Source of the DNA: Rikenellaceae bacterium
GTDB lineage: Bacteria; Bacteroidota; Bacteroidia; Bacteroidales; UBA932
Direction of reading: 5' to 3'
Length of the DNA stretch: 10,550 nt
NCBI GenBank assembly: GCA_012800665.1
Contig: JAAZIW010000112.1
Span: forward strand, 1 to 10,550
Position numbers and translations under genes: made by a program. The notes below the pieces were generated by a model. That model did not search any database, had not been told where the DNA came from, and saw nothing but the letters and a program-made list of their open reading frames with translations. Of this stretch, positions 1 through 7,129 are shown piece after piece (within the stretch, counting starts at the first letter, position 1; the number at the start of each line of letters is the position of its first letter).

Positions 1-2548
1 CCGCTCTCTCTGGTGGTGTTATGGCATACGCTTCCGTTATTGTTTTTGCATCCATAACGCTCTCAATGTACTTTTCTTGGGCTATTATTTGCTGATTCGT
101 TGCTCTGAGAGACTCCAACACCCTCTGCTTTTCCGAACTCACCAAAGAAAATAGGAAAATAGATTCCGCCTGATGAGCCTTGATTGCCCTCTTCGATGAC
201 AATTCGGCTTCATGCGCTTTCTGGCGATATTTCTCAATTATATTATCAATAGCAGTTTCAGTTATATCCGCGCTTGTTTCGATAGAATCGTCAAAATCTC
301 CGATAATACGGATAATAGCTTCATCTATTCTCCTGATATTGTCCTTCTTTCTTGCCGCTTCCTCGGCGGTGGTTCCTTCTTCTTCAATGCTTTTGATAAG
401 GTTTTCTCTTTTCCTGAACAAGGATTCTACGGTAGTAGCATTATTTTTAAGCTGTTCCGATTCCTGTTCCCATAATGACAATTCTTCTTCCATTTTTTCT
501 AAATACGATTTTTCAGGTTTCTTACTTGCAACCATTTCTTCGTACAGTTCGATGTTTTCTTTTATTAGCTCGTTGTTCAACACCCACATCCTATTTTCTA
601 TATCATAATCCTCTATTAAATCAGGATACCGTTCTCTAATGGTTTTCATTAACTCCCGTTTTTGTTCAAGAGCGAGATTGTAGGTAGTCGAACCTTCCAC
701 CGATTTATTCATAATATTATCAAGTCGTTCCTGTTCTTCGACAACAGCATTGATCGTTTCCAAATACCGCCTTTGCTCTTCTGTCGCACGTCTTCCCATT
801 GCCACAAACGTTACAATAGCTGTAGTAGCCGCCAGCGTCGCGGCCACATAGGGCCCGCCAAGAAGCGAAACAACCTTGGAAAGCAATCCTCTGGCCGTTG
901 TAAGCGAAGCGGTTAAAGCAGACATTCCTGTCCTTGCGGCTGCCGATTGGCCTGCAGTAAACGGCACTGCCCACCCTGATAAAAGCGTGGCAATGCTAAC
1001 TCCGCCCATTAGCTTGCTTAATGTTGCCAATAGCCTCATAGCAACAGCCAGTTCTGCAAAAGTAAGAATCAGGGTCTTGGCGGTATCGTCTAAATTGCTG
1101 AACCACTCAACGAGTTCCGTTGTTTCCTCAATTACTCCTTTTAACTGCTCCATCAGGCCGGATTCACCAAGAACTACCGCAAATCTTTCCATTGCTATAT
1201 TAAGCTGTTCCTGTTTTTTCTCCAGCGCCTCCATCGTCATAATGTTCTGCCGCATGGAATAACCCTCTACGCCTTGCAGGTTATTAACAACTTCCTGTAC
1301 CTGAGCAAAATTGCGCAACAGGGCTATAAAATACGAACGCCGCCTGACACCGGCGGCGGAAGTTTCAATATCAATCTTCTGTAAATCAGTCCATTCTTCC
1401 TGCAACCCTGCCACTTCTGACATTTCCTCGGACATAAGACCCATCTGCTCTGCTATCTCAAGCAGTTGATCCGGCATTTCCTCCGCTTTATCGCCCCACT
1501 TTTCGGCAATATCGGAGATTAATTCTATGGCTGGCCTCAATTTTGTTTGTGCTGCATCGGCAAAAACCTCAATGCCGGACTCCATGAGCTTGTTAATTGT
1601 TTTCTGGCGGACAATAAAGGACAAAATGGTATTTACCGCGTTACCGACTTCTCTGCCCAACCTTCCCGTAGCAACCCTGGTAGCAGTAATAATACCTAGA
1701 GTTTCATCAAACGACATTTTTACTGCTCTGGCGGCCCCTGAAGACCTTACAAGCGCTTCTACCAAATCGCCGGTAGTAACGGCAAAGTTATCGGAAGTAA
1801 TATTCAACTTATCAATAACAGTTTCAAGATCTTCCGCCGTAAAACCCCATTGCGACATAATAGCAATAAGACCCTCGCTTGCCATCTTCACGTCCATTTC
1901 GGCTACGTTCAAAGCGAGCAATCCAACCCTGGTTTGCTCCAAGGTATCCTGCATATCATATCCAGCCTGCGTCCACCTGATAGCAATATCGGAAACCGTA
2001 TCCCAGGTATGACCGTATTGCATACCAACATCCTGTAACGTATCTCTCATATCTTCGAGATTGAACGTAACATCATTAATTGTCCGGGCAATTACTACCA
2101 TGTCCATTTCAATCTGCTTAAACGTGTCGATAGCTTGGCGCATAACACGAATGAGACCATAAAACCCGGCACCAGCTACAAACCAAGAGATACGGCGATC
2201 CCACTGAGAACCGAGAACGCTATAAGCCTGTGCGGTTTGCTGTACAGTTTTGGTATGTTTTTTGGCAACATCGTCAACTTTTTGAGTACCCGCGGCAAGA
2301 GCTTCAGTTTTCTTGCTAACGTCAATGAGCACCTGCCCGTGACGGTCAAGAATAACCTGCCCGCTTTGTATGGGTCGGTTGAACTGGACCTCCATATTTC
2401 TGCCGACGTTAGCGGCGGTAATTCGCAAAGAACGTAGCTGGCTATCCAGTTGCGCCGTTAAGCCCATCAACTGCTTTGTAGCTTCAACCGCAGGTTGATA
2501 ATTGACTGTCAGCACTGACATTACTCTCGGCGCTGCATTTTCTGCCAT
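1..2548 (-). CDS. Tail tape measure protein, TP901-type (5' part; continues past the window edge)
   Basis: This frame starts at an ATG at 2548 and stays open to position 1, so about 849 N-terminal residues are visible and the C-terminus lies outside. Tape measure proteins fill the tail tube during assembly, set tail length, and are ejected at infection. Residues about 174-330 have the character of the TP901 tape-measure core: VGMQYGHTWDTVSDIA, then helices including GDLVEALVRSSGAAR, then MSFDETLGIITATR. A hydrophobic stretch lies near residues 120-137. Two more, at about 492-523 and 556-584 (the second with GGPYVAATLAATTAIV), are the membrane-like segments usual in this family. From about residue 590 onward the protein is highly charged and helical, with likely coiled coils rich in Glu, Lys and Gln. 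AAGGGCGGTG lies just upstream of the ATG, and the start is 13 nt after the chaperone stop, the normal position for this gene. Family and role are confident; total length is unknown. Confidence 0.93.
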   Translation of the reverse strand, partial: MAENAAPRVMSVLTVNYQPAVEATKQLMGLTAQLDSQLRSLRITAANVGRNMEVQFNRPIQSGQVILDRHGQVLIDVSKKTEALAAGTQKVDDVAKKHTKTVQQTAQAYSVLGSQWDRRISWFVAGAGFYGLIRVMRQAIDTFKQIEMDMVVIARTINDVTFNLEDMRDTLQDVGMQYGHTWDTVSDIAIRWTQAGYDMQDTLEQTRVGLLALNVAEMDVKMASEGLIAIMSQWGFTAEDLETVIDKLNITSDNFAVTTGDLVEALVRSSGAARAVKMSFDETLGIITATRVATGRLGREVGNAVNTILSFIVRQKTINKLMESGIEVFADAAQTKLRPAIELISDIAEKWGDKAEEMPDQLLEIAEQMGLMSEEMSEVAGLQEEWTDLQKIDIETSAAGVRRRSYFIALLRNFAQVQEVVNNLQGVEGYSMRQNIMTMEALEKKQEQLNIAMERFAVVLGESGLMEQLKGVIEETTELVEWFSNLDDTAKTLILTFAELAVAMRLLATLSKLMGGVSIATLLSGWAVPFTAGQSAAARTGMSALTASLTTARGLLSKVVSLLGGPYVAATLAATTAIVTFVAMGRRATEEQRRYLETINAVVEEQERLDNIMNKSVEGSTTYNLALEQKRELMKTIRERYPDLIEDYDIENRMWVLNNELIKENIELYEEMVASKKPEKSYLEKMEEELSLWEQESEQLKNNATTVESLFRKRENLIKSIEEEGTTAEEAARKKDNIRRIDEAIIRIIGDFDDSIETSADITETAIDNIIEKYRQKAHEAELSSKRAIKAHQAESIFLFSLVSSEKQRVLESLRATNQQIIAQEKYIESVMDAKTITEAYAITPPERA

Positions 2549-2561
2549 CAAATCACCGCCC

Positions 2562-2864
2562 TTATTTTCCTATACCTTTGAACTCACCACAAAAAGCAGC
2601 AAGCTCCGATAATTTCGGAGCCTTTCCCTTTTTGTTTATCGGCTCAGAAGATACAACTTCGCCGGAACTAAACGGCACCCCAAGCCTAAGGCCAATATGC
2701 TTGCCAAGTTTGCCTAAAATCGCCTCTACCTGCGGAATAGTTCTTTCCGCAATCTCATCGTAGTGCATGGAAGTATGCGATAATAAGGTAGTAAACGCCT
2801 CTGCCCAATCAGGTTTGAGCGTTTCTTCGTCCTCATCGGCAGAGGCTATCTTCAGCCCGATATA
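2562..2864 (-). CDS. Tail assembly chaperone, second (-1) frame, gpGT-like C-terminal part
   Basis: This open frame runs from just after a TGA at 2867-2865 to a TAA at 2564-2562 and lies in the -1 frame relative to the upstream chaperone. Its first ATG, at 2768, has no Shine-Dalgarno sequence. The frame also reads sensibly upstream of it: an acidic ADEDEETLKPDW segment, then WAEAFTTLLSHTSMHYDEIA, then TIPQVEAILGKLGKHIG. The residues around that ATG look like one continuous domain, so the ATG is probably an internal methionine. In long-tailed phages the frame between chaperone G and the tape measure gene is normally made as a G-T fusion by ribosomal frameshifting, and the fusion recruits tube subunits to the tape measure protein. 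A -1 slip at the upstream stop would add 97 residues to the 115 of the first frame, about 212 in all. The frame is well supported; how it is expressed is inferred. Confidence 0.75.
   Translation of the reverse strand, partial: YIGLKIASADEDEETLKPDWAEAFTTLLSHTSMHYDEIAERTIPQVEAILGKLGKHIGLRLGVPFSSGEVVSSEPINKKGKAPKLSELAAFCGEFKGIGK
2797..2857 (-). promoter_or_regulatory. Probable -1 ribosomal frameshift signal: GGC-TGA slip site plus downstream stem-loop
   Basis: The first chaperone frame ends TCG GGC TGA. A -1 slip of the GGC codon (2857-2855) onto the overlapping GGG puts the ribosome into the second frame at CTG AAG ATA. Eight nucleotides after GGC begins a perfect 9-bp inverted repeat: GCCTCTGCC at 2846-2838 pairs with GGCAGAGGC at 2805-2797 around a 32-nt loop. 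A GC-rich stem 5-9 nt beyond a slip site is the usual stimulator of -1 frameshifting. The slip site itself is not a standard X XXY YYZ heptamer, because the preceding TCG cannot re-pair well with ATC. A single-tRNA slip helped by the stop codon in the A site is the best reading. Re-initiation at the overlapping CTG (CTGA) is the alternative. Confidence 0.6.
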
Positions 2865-3199
2865 TCAATCATTTTCTGTATACATCTTCTCAGATCGCTT
2901 AAATCCCAATCATCGTCCATAGCTTTCTGTAGCGTCATCAGTTCTTCCTTACCATCGAAAACTTGCTTAGAAAACCACTTCTCCAACTTTTTCCTCTCAA
3001 CCTCATTAACCAAGCTAAACATCTGTGGACCAATATTGATACTGTCATTTTGGAAATCATCAACATCTTTCAATTTGAGGGGATTCACCCTATATTTCTT
3101 TCCTTGGGCAAAAAAATCTTCGCCGCTTCCAAGCATCGTTGCCAATGTCGGAAGCGGCGCATCGACCTTCTTCGTTTTTGCCTCCTTTTTATCGACCAT
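2852..3199 (-). CDS. Tail assembly chaperone, first frame (gpG-like)
   Basis: This 115-residue soluble, charged protein lies between the tail tube gene and the tape measure gene, the invariant position of the tail assembly chaperone. It begins MVDKKEAKTKKVDAPLPTLA, followed by EDFFAQGKKYRVNPLKLKDV, a phrase typical of small tail chaperones that open with a short beta segment. The rest is helical and acidic, ending near CIQKMIDISG. The ATG at 3199 is certain: a full AGGAGG lies 8 nt upstream and overlaps the stop codon of the tube gene (TAGGAGG), so the two genes are probably translationally coupled. The product is expected to coat the tape measure protein before tube polymerisation and not to enter the mature virion. 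It should be the abundant form, with the frameshifted fusion made at lower level. Sequence identity to a named family cannot be proven by eye; position and layout carry the call. Confidence 0.82.
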   Translation of the reverse strand: MVDKKEAKTKKVDAPLPTLATMLGSGEDFFAQGKKYRVNPLKLKDVDDFQNDSINIGPQMFSLVNEVERKKLEKWFSKQVFDGKEELMTLQKAMDDDWDLSDLRRCIQKMIDISG

Positions 3200-3211
3200 T
3201 ACAAATACCTC

Positions 3212-3991
3212 CTATTGACTTCTTAGTGCATATTTCCAATAAACGGGGTTATAACTGGGCCTCGGTCTCAACACTTGCAAAGTGAAGCTCCAGCCCTCGG
3301 GTTCTCTCTTCTGCGTAGGTTGGTTGATATCGCCCGTCGCTTTACACTTATCAACAACAACATTGGCATCATAAATATTGACCTCGCCATCATCCGTTGC
3401 CTCTGTAGATACGATTGCCTGCATTACAGGCCTAGAGCCAATCGTAGGAATCGCCAACTTTTTAACATCGCTGGCCGTCCATTCATAAGTTGCAAAAACT
3501 ATTTGTCCGGCGTTAGCACTGTTAAACTCAGCTTCATTTCCGCTAACAGCAAACTGCCCTTCCGCCGGTGACGATTCAACTTTCACAAAGGGAGAGCTTT
3601 CCCTGTCAACAAGTATAAACGTGCCTCCGCTTTTAACCGCATGGTCTAATTTCACTACAAAAGGCGAAGACTCTGGAACGCTTATCTCTTGGTCAGCCGC
3701 CCACAAGGTATCTTCATTTATGGTCTCCAGCTCCGAACCCATCAAGGCAGCGTAAAGATCCGGCTGGAAACTAGACATCGTTACAACTAACTGACCGGAC
3801 TTGCCGGTATCATAAACGCCCATCGGAAAATCACTGTTGCCGTCAGCAAGTTCGGTGGTCGCAATATTGACGTTTGCGCCTATGCTTTCAACTGTGCCGT
3901 TATTAACAACAAAATTATCCGAAAGGGCACCGCTTGCGGAAAACTTTCTCAAAACTATCCTACCTGCCCTCGGGTAAATAATAGATTGCAC
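3212..3991 (-). CDS. Major tail (tube) protein
   Basis: This 259-residue protein is predicted to be mostly beta, lies between the tail terminator and chaperone genes, and should form the stacked rings of the tail tube. Typical features are an N-terminal segment with GTVESIGANVNIATTELADG, a central SGQLVVTMSSFQPDLYAALM, and a C-terminal KREPEGWSFTLQVLRPRP. The central region (residues about 107-160) carries two similar phrases, PESSPFVVKL and RESSPFVKVE, spaced about 25 residues apart and likely to be adjacent hairpins. The start is GTG at 3991: no in-frame ATG gives a full-length protein, and AAAGGAG lies 10 nt upstream. The leader is nearly identical to that of the major capsid gene. No sheath gene lies next to it, which suggests a non-contractile tail. 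Role confidence rests on position, size and these sequence features. Confidence 0.85.
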   Translation of the reverse strand: MQSIIYPRAGRIVLRKFSASGALSDNFVVNNGTVESIGANVNIATTELADGNSDFPMGVYDTGKSGQLVVTMSSFQPDLYAALMGSELETINEDTLWAADQEISVPESSPFVVKLDHAVKSGGTFILVDRESSPFVKVESSPAEGQFAVSGNEAEFNSANAGQIVFATYEWTASDVKKLAIPTIGSRPVMQAIVSTEATDDGEVNIYDANVVVDKCKATGDINQPTQKREPEGWSFTLQVLRPRPSYNPVYWKYALRSQ

Positions 3992-4012
3992 TCAGTCCAC
4001 ACTCCTTTCTTA
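3989..4012 (-). promoter_or_regulatory. Translation leader of the tail tube gene (shared with the capsid gene)
   Basis: The minus-strand leader has AGAAAGGAG followed by a spacer reading GTG GAC TGA directly before the GTG start. The GTG in the spacer is in frame with the gene, making a two-codon mini-ORF (Val-Asp-stop). The leader differs from that of the capsid gene at only 4 of 22 positions. The TAA of the preceding gene (4012-4010) lies just upstream, so the leader occupies the whole intergenic space. Confidence 0.6.
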
Positions 4013-4438
4013 AATCGTTGCGTAAAATACAAATCTGTTGCCTACACAAAAAAAGCCGTCCATCGTAAGCAACTCCCCTAATTGACCGTAAAAATAATAC
4101 TTCCTGCTACCCACCTCATGCCCATGCAGAATTTGTTTAATCCTGCCCTGTATCTTATAAGCTACATAGTCGTCCTTTGCCGGGACATGGCAATCAACCT
4201 GCAATAATTCTCCTGTAATAATAGAGTTCCTGGAAGGCATAGAAGGCTTGAAATAAATACAGATCCGCTTCTCGTTCCCCGCCAAATCGTCCCATCTGCT
4301 TCTCTTGATAATCTGGCTGGCAACAGTATCCGAACTCGCCCCGACAAGTTCCATCAAACTAAGGATAGTAGCATCTTCCCTAACCCTTTTGTGAATGTTA
4401 TTTATATCTTTTCCAGGATCAAAACAATGGCACCACAT
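4010..4438 (-). CDS. Probable tail terminator / tail completion protein (SPP1 gp17-like position)
   Basis: The frame is open from a TTG at 4489, but that codon has no ribosome binding site and would overlap the previous gene. The ATG at 4438 fits better: it gives 142 residues beginning MWCHCFDPGKDIN and lies 20 nt after the upstream stop, with a weak GAAG 5 nt before it. Features include KRVREDATILSLMEL near the N-terminus, EKRICIYFKPSMPSRN in the middle, LLQVDCHVPAKDDY, and a C-terminus GQLGELLTMDGFF followed by a beta-rich end. An early helix with DxxIL, then a basic segment and beta strands, agrees with the small proteins that cap the tail tube and attach it to the head. The position just before the tube gene supports this. 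The function is inferred from order and general character; the exact family is not proven. Confidence 0.65.
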   Translation of the reverse strand: MWCHCFDPGKDINNIHKRVREDATILSLMELVGASSDTVASQIIKRSRWDDLAGNEKRICIYFKPSMPSRNSIITGELLQVDCHVPAKDDYVAYKIQGRIKQILHGHEVGSRKYYFYGQLGELLTMDGFFCVGNRFVFYATI

Positions 4439-4458
4439 CCTTACTTCGCACTTGCAAC

Positions 4459-5031
4459 CTACCTGTATGCAACAAAAAATGTACCCCAAGGAAAGTTATC
4501 TATCGCTTCTTGGAGTATCTCGACCGCACGCTTTTGCGACATCCACCTGGCGGCCGTTTCCAGGGATTTTCGTGGAGGCGTTGGCAGAAACGAAGATGGT
4601 AAATCACCCTTTTTCGCCATTTTCTCCAAATTAAGGTTTTTAAGCTTCCCCGTGGACACCACTCTTTCCCCAAAGATATTCACGTACGAGCCAGCCGGCC
4701 TGCCCAATTTGGAAAAGATTGGGTTTGCTTTTAGCCTTTCGTGGTAAAACATTCCGCTCCTGACGTAATCAACAAAAGCAGGGTTCGACACATCTAACAA
4801 ACTACCAGTTCCCCATTCATTCATCGCCACCCAGGGGCCGCCGATAACATATATGGCTATCTCTCCGGCAAGGAACTCGAAATCCCCCTCGCTCAGTTCA
4901 GCGCTAGCCTTGGAACTCATGCTTTCCGATCTCGCCTGATCCATAAATTCCCTCTGCATCTGTTTCAATGCTTTCATAATTGTCAGCCTAAGCGCTATAA
5001 TACACCTTTCATAATCGAACCTTATTCCCAT
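4459..5031 (-). CDS. Head-tail joining / minor structural protein (HK97 gp10-like or SPP1 gp16.1-like position)
   Basis: This 190-residue protein is encoded between the stopper and tail terminator genes. Its ATG overlaps the stop of the upstream gene in TAATG (5033-5029), a sign of translational coupling, and it has no strong Shine-Dalgarno of its own. The N-terminus is a basic amphipathic helix (about residues 10-45, with MKALKQMQREFMDQARSES). A glycine-rich core follows, with GGPWVAMNEWGTGSLL at about residues 64-79. The pattern of aromatic residues before E-x-GTG recalls the YxxxxExGTG motif of HK97 gp10-type proteins. A GRPAGSYVNIFG segment and a late FLPTPPRKSLETAA match the 'P-x-P-x-x-A' helix seen near the C-terminus of such proteins. 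An internal ATG at 4977 is a possible alternative start. The family assignment is tentative. Confidence 0.6.
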   Translation of the reverse strand: MGIRFDYERCIIALRLTIMKALKQMQREFMDQARSESMSSKASAELSEGDFEFLAGEIAIYVIGGPWVAMNEWGTGSLLDVSNPAFVDYVRSGMFYHERLKANPIFSKLGRPAGSYVNIFGERVVSTGKLKNLNLEKMAKKGDLPSSFLPTPPRKSLETAARWMSQKRAVEILQEAIDNFPWGTFFVAYR

Positions 5032-5615
5032 TATGCTCTCACATCCTGAGAAAGCTGGATTCTTACTACTCCAGGCATACCTATATCGTTTACAGCATCA
5101 ACCCTGTAATTGTTACCCGCAAACACAATGCAGTCCATCTCCGAAATCATGCTGACACCTTCGTACTTCGGCACTTGGAAGTAATACCTCGTATCTTTCA
5201 ACAACCCAGTGTCTTGTTGCCGAAGCTCGGCGGTTATAATTTCCCCAAAGGCTGGAACATCAGTATTAATGGTCTTCCAAGATCCAATGAGGTTATAATC
5301 TTTGTCAGCTTTTTCTTCCAGCCTTTTATGAACCAACGTAGCGTTAGTTTTAACTGCGTGCCAAAAAGTTTCGCCGGAGGCGGGATCTGCCGCAGCGGAC
5401 TGCACAAGATATTTAATCCCATCAACAGTAAAAATATCGCCACTGATAAGCCCTGCACTGGAAAGAATAAGCCCTTCCCAATGCGATTCCCTGGCACCAA
5501 AGTCCCTGATGGCACTTGTTGACCGTTTCATGCTCACTTTTGAGCATTCATCGGGATTTCTTGCTACAGTACAATCCTGGCCCACGGCATTTAAATATCT
5601 TGCTGCATAGCCCAT
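5031..5615 (-). CDS. Probable head-closure (stopper) protein
   Basis: The frame is open from further upstream, but the correct start is the ATG at 5615: AGGTGA lies 4 nt before it and the gene then begins just after the previous stop (5626-5624). The product has 194 residues and begins MGYAARYLNAVGQDCTV. Two segments look like copies of one small beta fold. One is SGDIFTVDGIKYLVQSAA near residues 60-77 and the other is EMDCIVFAGNNYRVDAVND near residues 158-176. Each has an acidic turn, a beta strand, then G-x-x-Y-x-V. A helical/beta linker with GEIITAELRQQDTGLLKDT separates them. Position after the adaptor gene and the G-x-x-Y-x-V strand agree with stopper proteins such as SPP1 gp16, which seal the portal channel after packaging. 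The role is inferred from order and motif resemblance. Confidence 0.62.
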   Translation of the reverse strand: MGYAARYLNAVGQDCTVARNPDECSKVSMKRSTSAIRDFGARESHWEGLILSSAGLISGDIFTVDGIKYLVQSAAADPASGETFWHAVKTNATLVHKRLEEKADKDYNLIGSWKTINTDVPAFGEIITAELRQQDTGLLKDTRYYFQVPKYEGVSMISEMDCIVFAGNNYRVDAVNDIGMPGVVRIQLSQDVRA

Positions 5616-5623
5616 AGCGTCAC

Positions 5624-6022
5624 CTACCCTTTTGTCCTGCCAAAATGAGGAACATCGACGAATGCTGCAGTAATCTTGCCAATCAAAATATTTCGTTCTT
5701 TTTCTAACTCTTCGCGTCTTATGCCCCAATCCTGGGTTACATCACGAGTAAAGTGCGGCCCCTGCTCTCTCACGGGCACCCTCGCCGGCATAGAATAACA
5801 TAAAAGAGCCGCACACTCGCACACCGTTGCCGATTCAAGCCATAAACGTTTATCCGCGTCGAGGTCGGCATAGCCCGGTACAAGGGCAATAACATTAGCC
5901 TCTGCCACACTGATTATATCCGGCTGTTCAATGTCCGCGTCCGGCAGATAAGCCTCGTCAACGCCGAGAATATTTCTTACTCTCTTCTGCCATCCGTCCT
6001 CGGTCAAAACACGGTTAGTCAT
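5624..6022 (-). CDS. Head-tail adaptor/connector protein (SPP1 gp15 or HK97 gp6-like position)
   Basis: This 132-residue, largely helical protein is encoded directly after the major capsid gene. The ATG at 6022 is preceded by a purine-rich GGTGGGGTAG, and the capsid stop lies 15 nt upstream. The order of helices is typical of adaptor proteins that bind the portal: an N-terminal helix, a short segment ending in DIISVAEANVIALVPGYAD, a long central helix with KRLWLESATVCECAALLC, and a final helix rich in Glu, Arg and Lys (REELEKERNILIGKITAAF). Between the last two helices is a loop with PARVPVREQGPHFTRDVTQD. There are no signal peptide or membrane features. The assignment to the adaptor class is by position and helix layout; no catalytic motif is expected in this family, so it stays an inference. 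Confidence 0.65.
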   Translation of the reverse strand: MTNRVLTEDGWQKRVRNILGVDEAYLPDADIEQPDIISVAEANVIALVPGYADLDADKRLWLESATVCECAALLCYSMPARVPVREQGPHFTRDVTQDWGIRREELEKERNILIGKITAAFVDVPHFGRTKG

Positions 6023-6037
6023 CTACCCCACCACGCT

Positions 6038-7129
6038 TTAAGCGTTAATATTGAGGATCTTGGTTGCCTCGTTAAACACTTTACTGTAGCCGTTGTTCTC
6101 GGATATTGTCAGCACGCTGGTCTGTCTGGTAATGAATTTATCGCTCTCGGAGATATCGCTACCCGCCTCGGTAACCTGCTCAATGGCATACTGCCTATTA
6201 ACCCCGTAAATCTGCAAGGAAGGCACATCCTTATGCCAGAACAGCCTGACATCTCCGCTCGGCAGTTGCGGTGCAGAAAGCGAAATACCCACAGTTGTTC
6301 CCTGTGCAAGCAACTTTAATAAATCGGTCGTTGACAAATTCGGTATATTGGCCAGCACTAACTGAATAAAAGCATCTTTCGCCGCAACCAACGTATTGCA
6401 GGGAAACTCCTCAAACTCCATCAGGTATAGCAAAAACCCTTTCGTAGAAAGAGATCCGACCGTGGCATCACCATCAAGATCAGCCTTCATCTTCAACACC
6501 GGAGCGGCGTTATTATTACCATCACCGTTTTTGATAACATCAATAATCTCCTCGACCTTATCCTTCGCTACTTCCATTGCAATCCGCCTGACGTGAATTG
6601 CCAACATATCGATCTGCATCCTGCGAAGTGCCTCGTAAGACGATTCAATCGCACGCCCAAACTTGTAAATCTTTACAGTCTGTTCGCGACCCTTGATCGA
6701 TACACGCGGCAACTCGGCAGCCTCGGTCACCCTTCTCTTCTTCTGTTTCGATGGCTGATCATCAACATAATATGACCTGTAGCTATCCCCATTAATAACC
6801 GTATTTTGACCAATAAGATATGGCAACATCGTATCCTGGACAATAGCTTCCCTTACCGTTCTGGAGATAAATTCGGGAAACAGCACCGCGCTTTCTTCGG
6901 TACGATAGAAAGCATCCAAAGCATCGGCATAAATAACATCACCGTTTGGTCTATAAATGGTCTTCGTTTTAATGCCTAATCTTTTCAACTGACGCTCAAA
7001 AGCATCTAAAGGCGACCCTTCAGGCGAGGGGTCCATTCTCTCTAAAAGCTGAGTGAGAGTAACTTTTTCTCCCCGGGCCTGATCGTATAACCTGCGATCT
7101 AACTTGATATCAGCTATATTTTTACCCAC
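6038..7129 (-). CDS. Major capsid protein, HK97-fold type
   Basis: This 363-residue protein fits the major capsid subunit in length, position (after protease and decoration genes, before connectors) and sequence. The segment FGRAIESSYEALRRM (about residues 157-171) followed by HVRRIAMEVAKDKVEEII is the spine-helix signature common in phage capsid proteins. The first 70 or so residues are charged and probably helical (LLERMDPSPEGSPL, then ERQLKRLGIKTK) and could be a delta domain removed by the protease; the cleavage site is not identified. A basic stretch KQKKRRVTEAAELPRV at about residues 128-143 resembles an extended E-loop region. The start is GTG at 7129, with AAAGGAG 10 nt upstream and no in-frame ATG that fits. 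The gene is likely among the most strongly translated in the operon and shares its leader with the tube gene. Confidence 0.9.
   Translation of the reverse strand: MGKNIADIKLDRRLYDQARGEKVTLTQLLERMDPSPEGSPLDAFERQLKRLGIKTKTIYRPNGDVIYADALDAFYRTEESAVLFPEFISRTVREAIVQDTMLPYLIGQNTVINGDSYRSYYVDDQPSKQKKRRVTEAAELPRVSIKGREQTVKIYKFGRAIESSYEALRRMQIDMLAIHVRRIAMEVAKDKVEEIIDVIKNGDGNNNAAPVLKMKADLDGDATVGSLSTKGFLLYLMEFEEFPCNTLVAAKDAFIQLVLANIPNLSTTDLLKLLAQGTTVGISLSAPQLPSGDVRLFWHKDVPSLQIYGVNRQYAIEQVTEAGSDISESDKFITRQTSVLTISENNGYSKVFNEATKILNINA

Noticed and set aside
180..2437. Long plus-strand open frames opposite the left part of the window
   Set aside because: They lie fully opposite the continuous tape measure frame, have low-complexity Ser/Ile/Phe-rich translations typical of antisense shadows, and no suitable ribosome binding sites.
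2562..2768. Independent 68-residue gene starting at the ATG at 2768
   Set aside because: No Shine-Dalgarno precedes this ATG and the frame continues with protein-like sequence upstream, so the ATG is better read as an internal Met of a frameshifted chaperone.
4439..4489. TTG start at 4489 for the tail terminator gene
   Set aside because: It lacks a ribosome binding site, would overlap the preceding gene's end, and adds an odd Cys-rich leader; the ATG at 4438 is preferred.
5616..5729. Upstream extension of the stopper gene to 5729
   Set aside because: It overlaps the adaptor gene by about 100 nt, its translation is basic and unlike a domain, and the ATG at 5615 has a clear AGGTGA.
6031..6043. 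ACGCTTTAAGCGT palindrome over the capsid stop
   Set aside because: Only 4 bp can pair once a loop is allowed and there is no T-tract, so it is not supported as a terminator.
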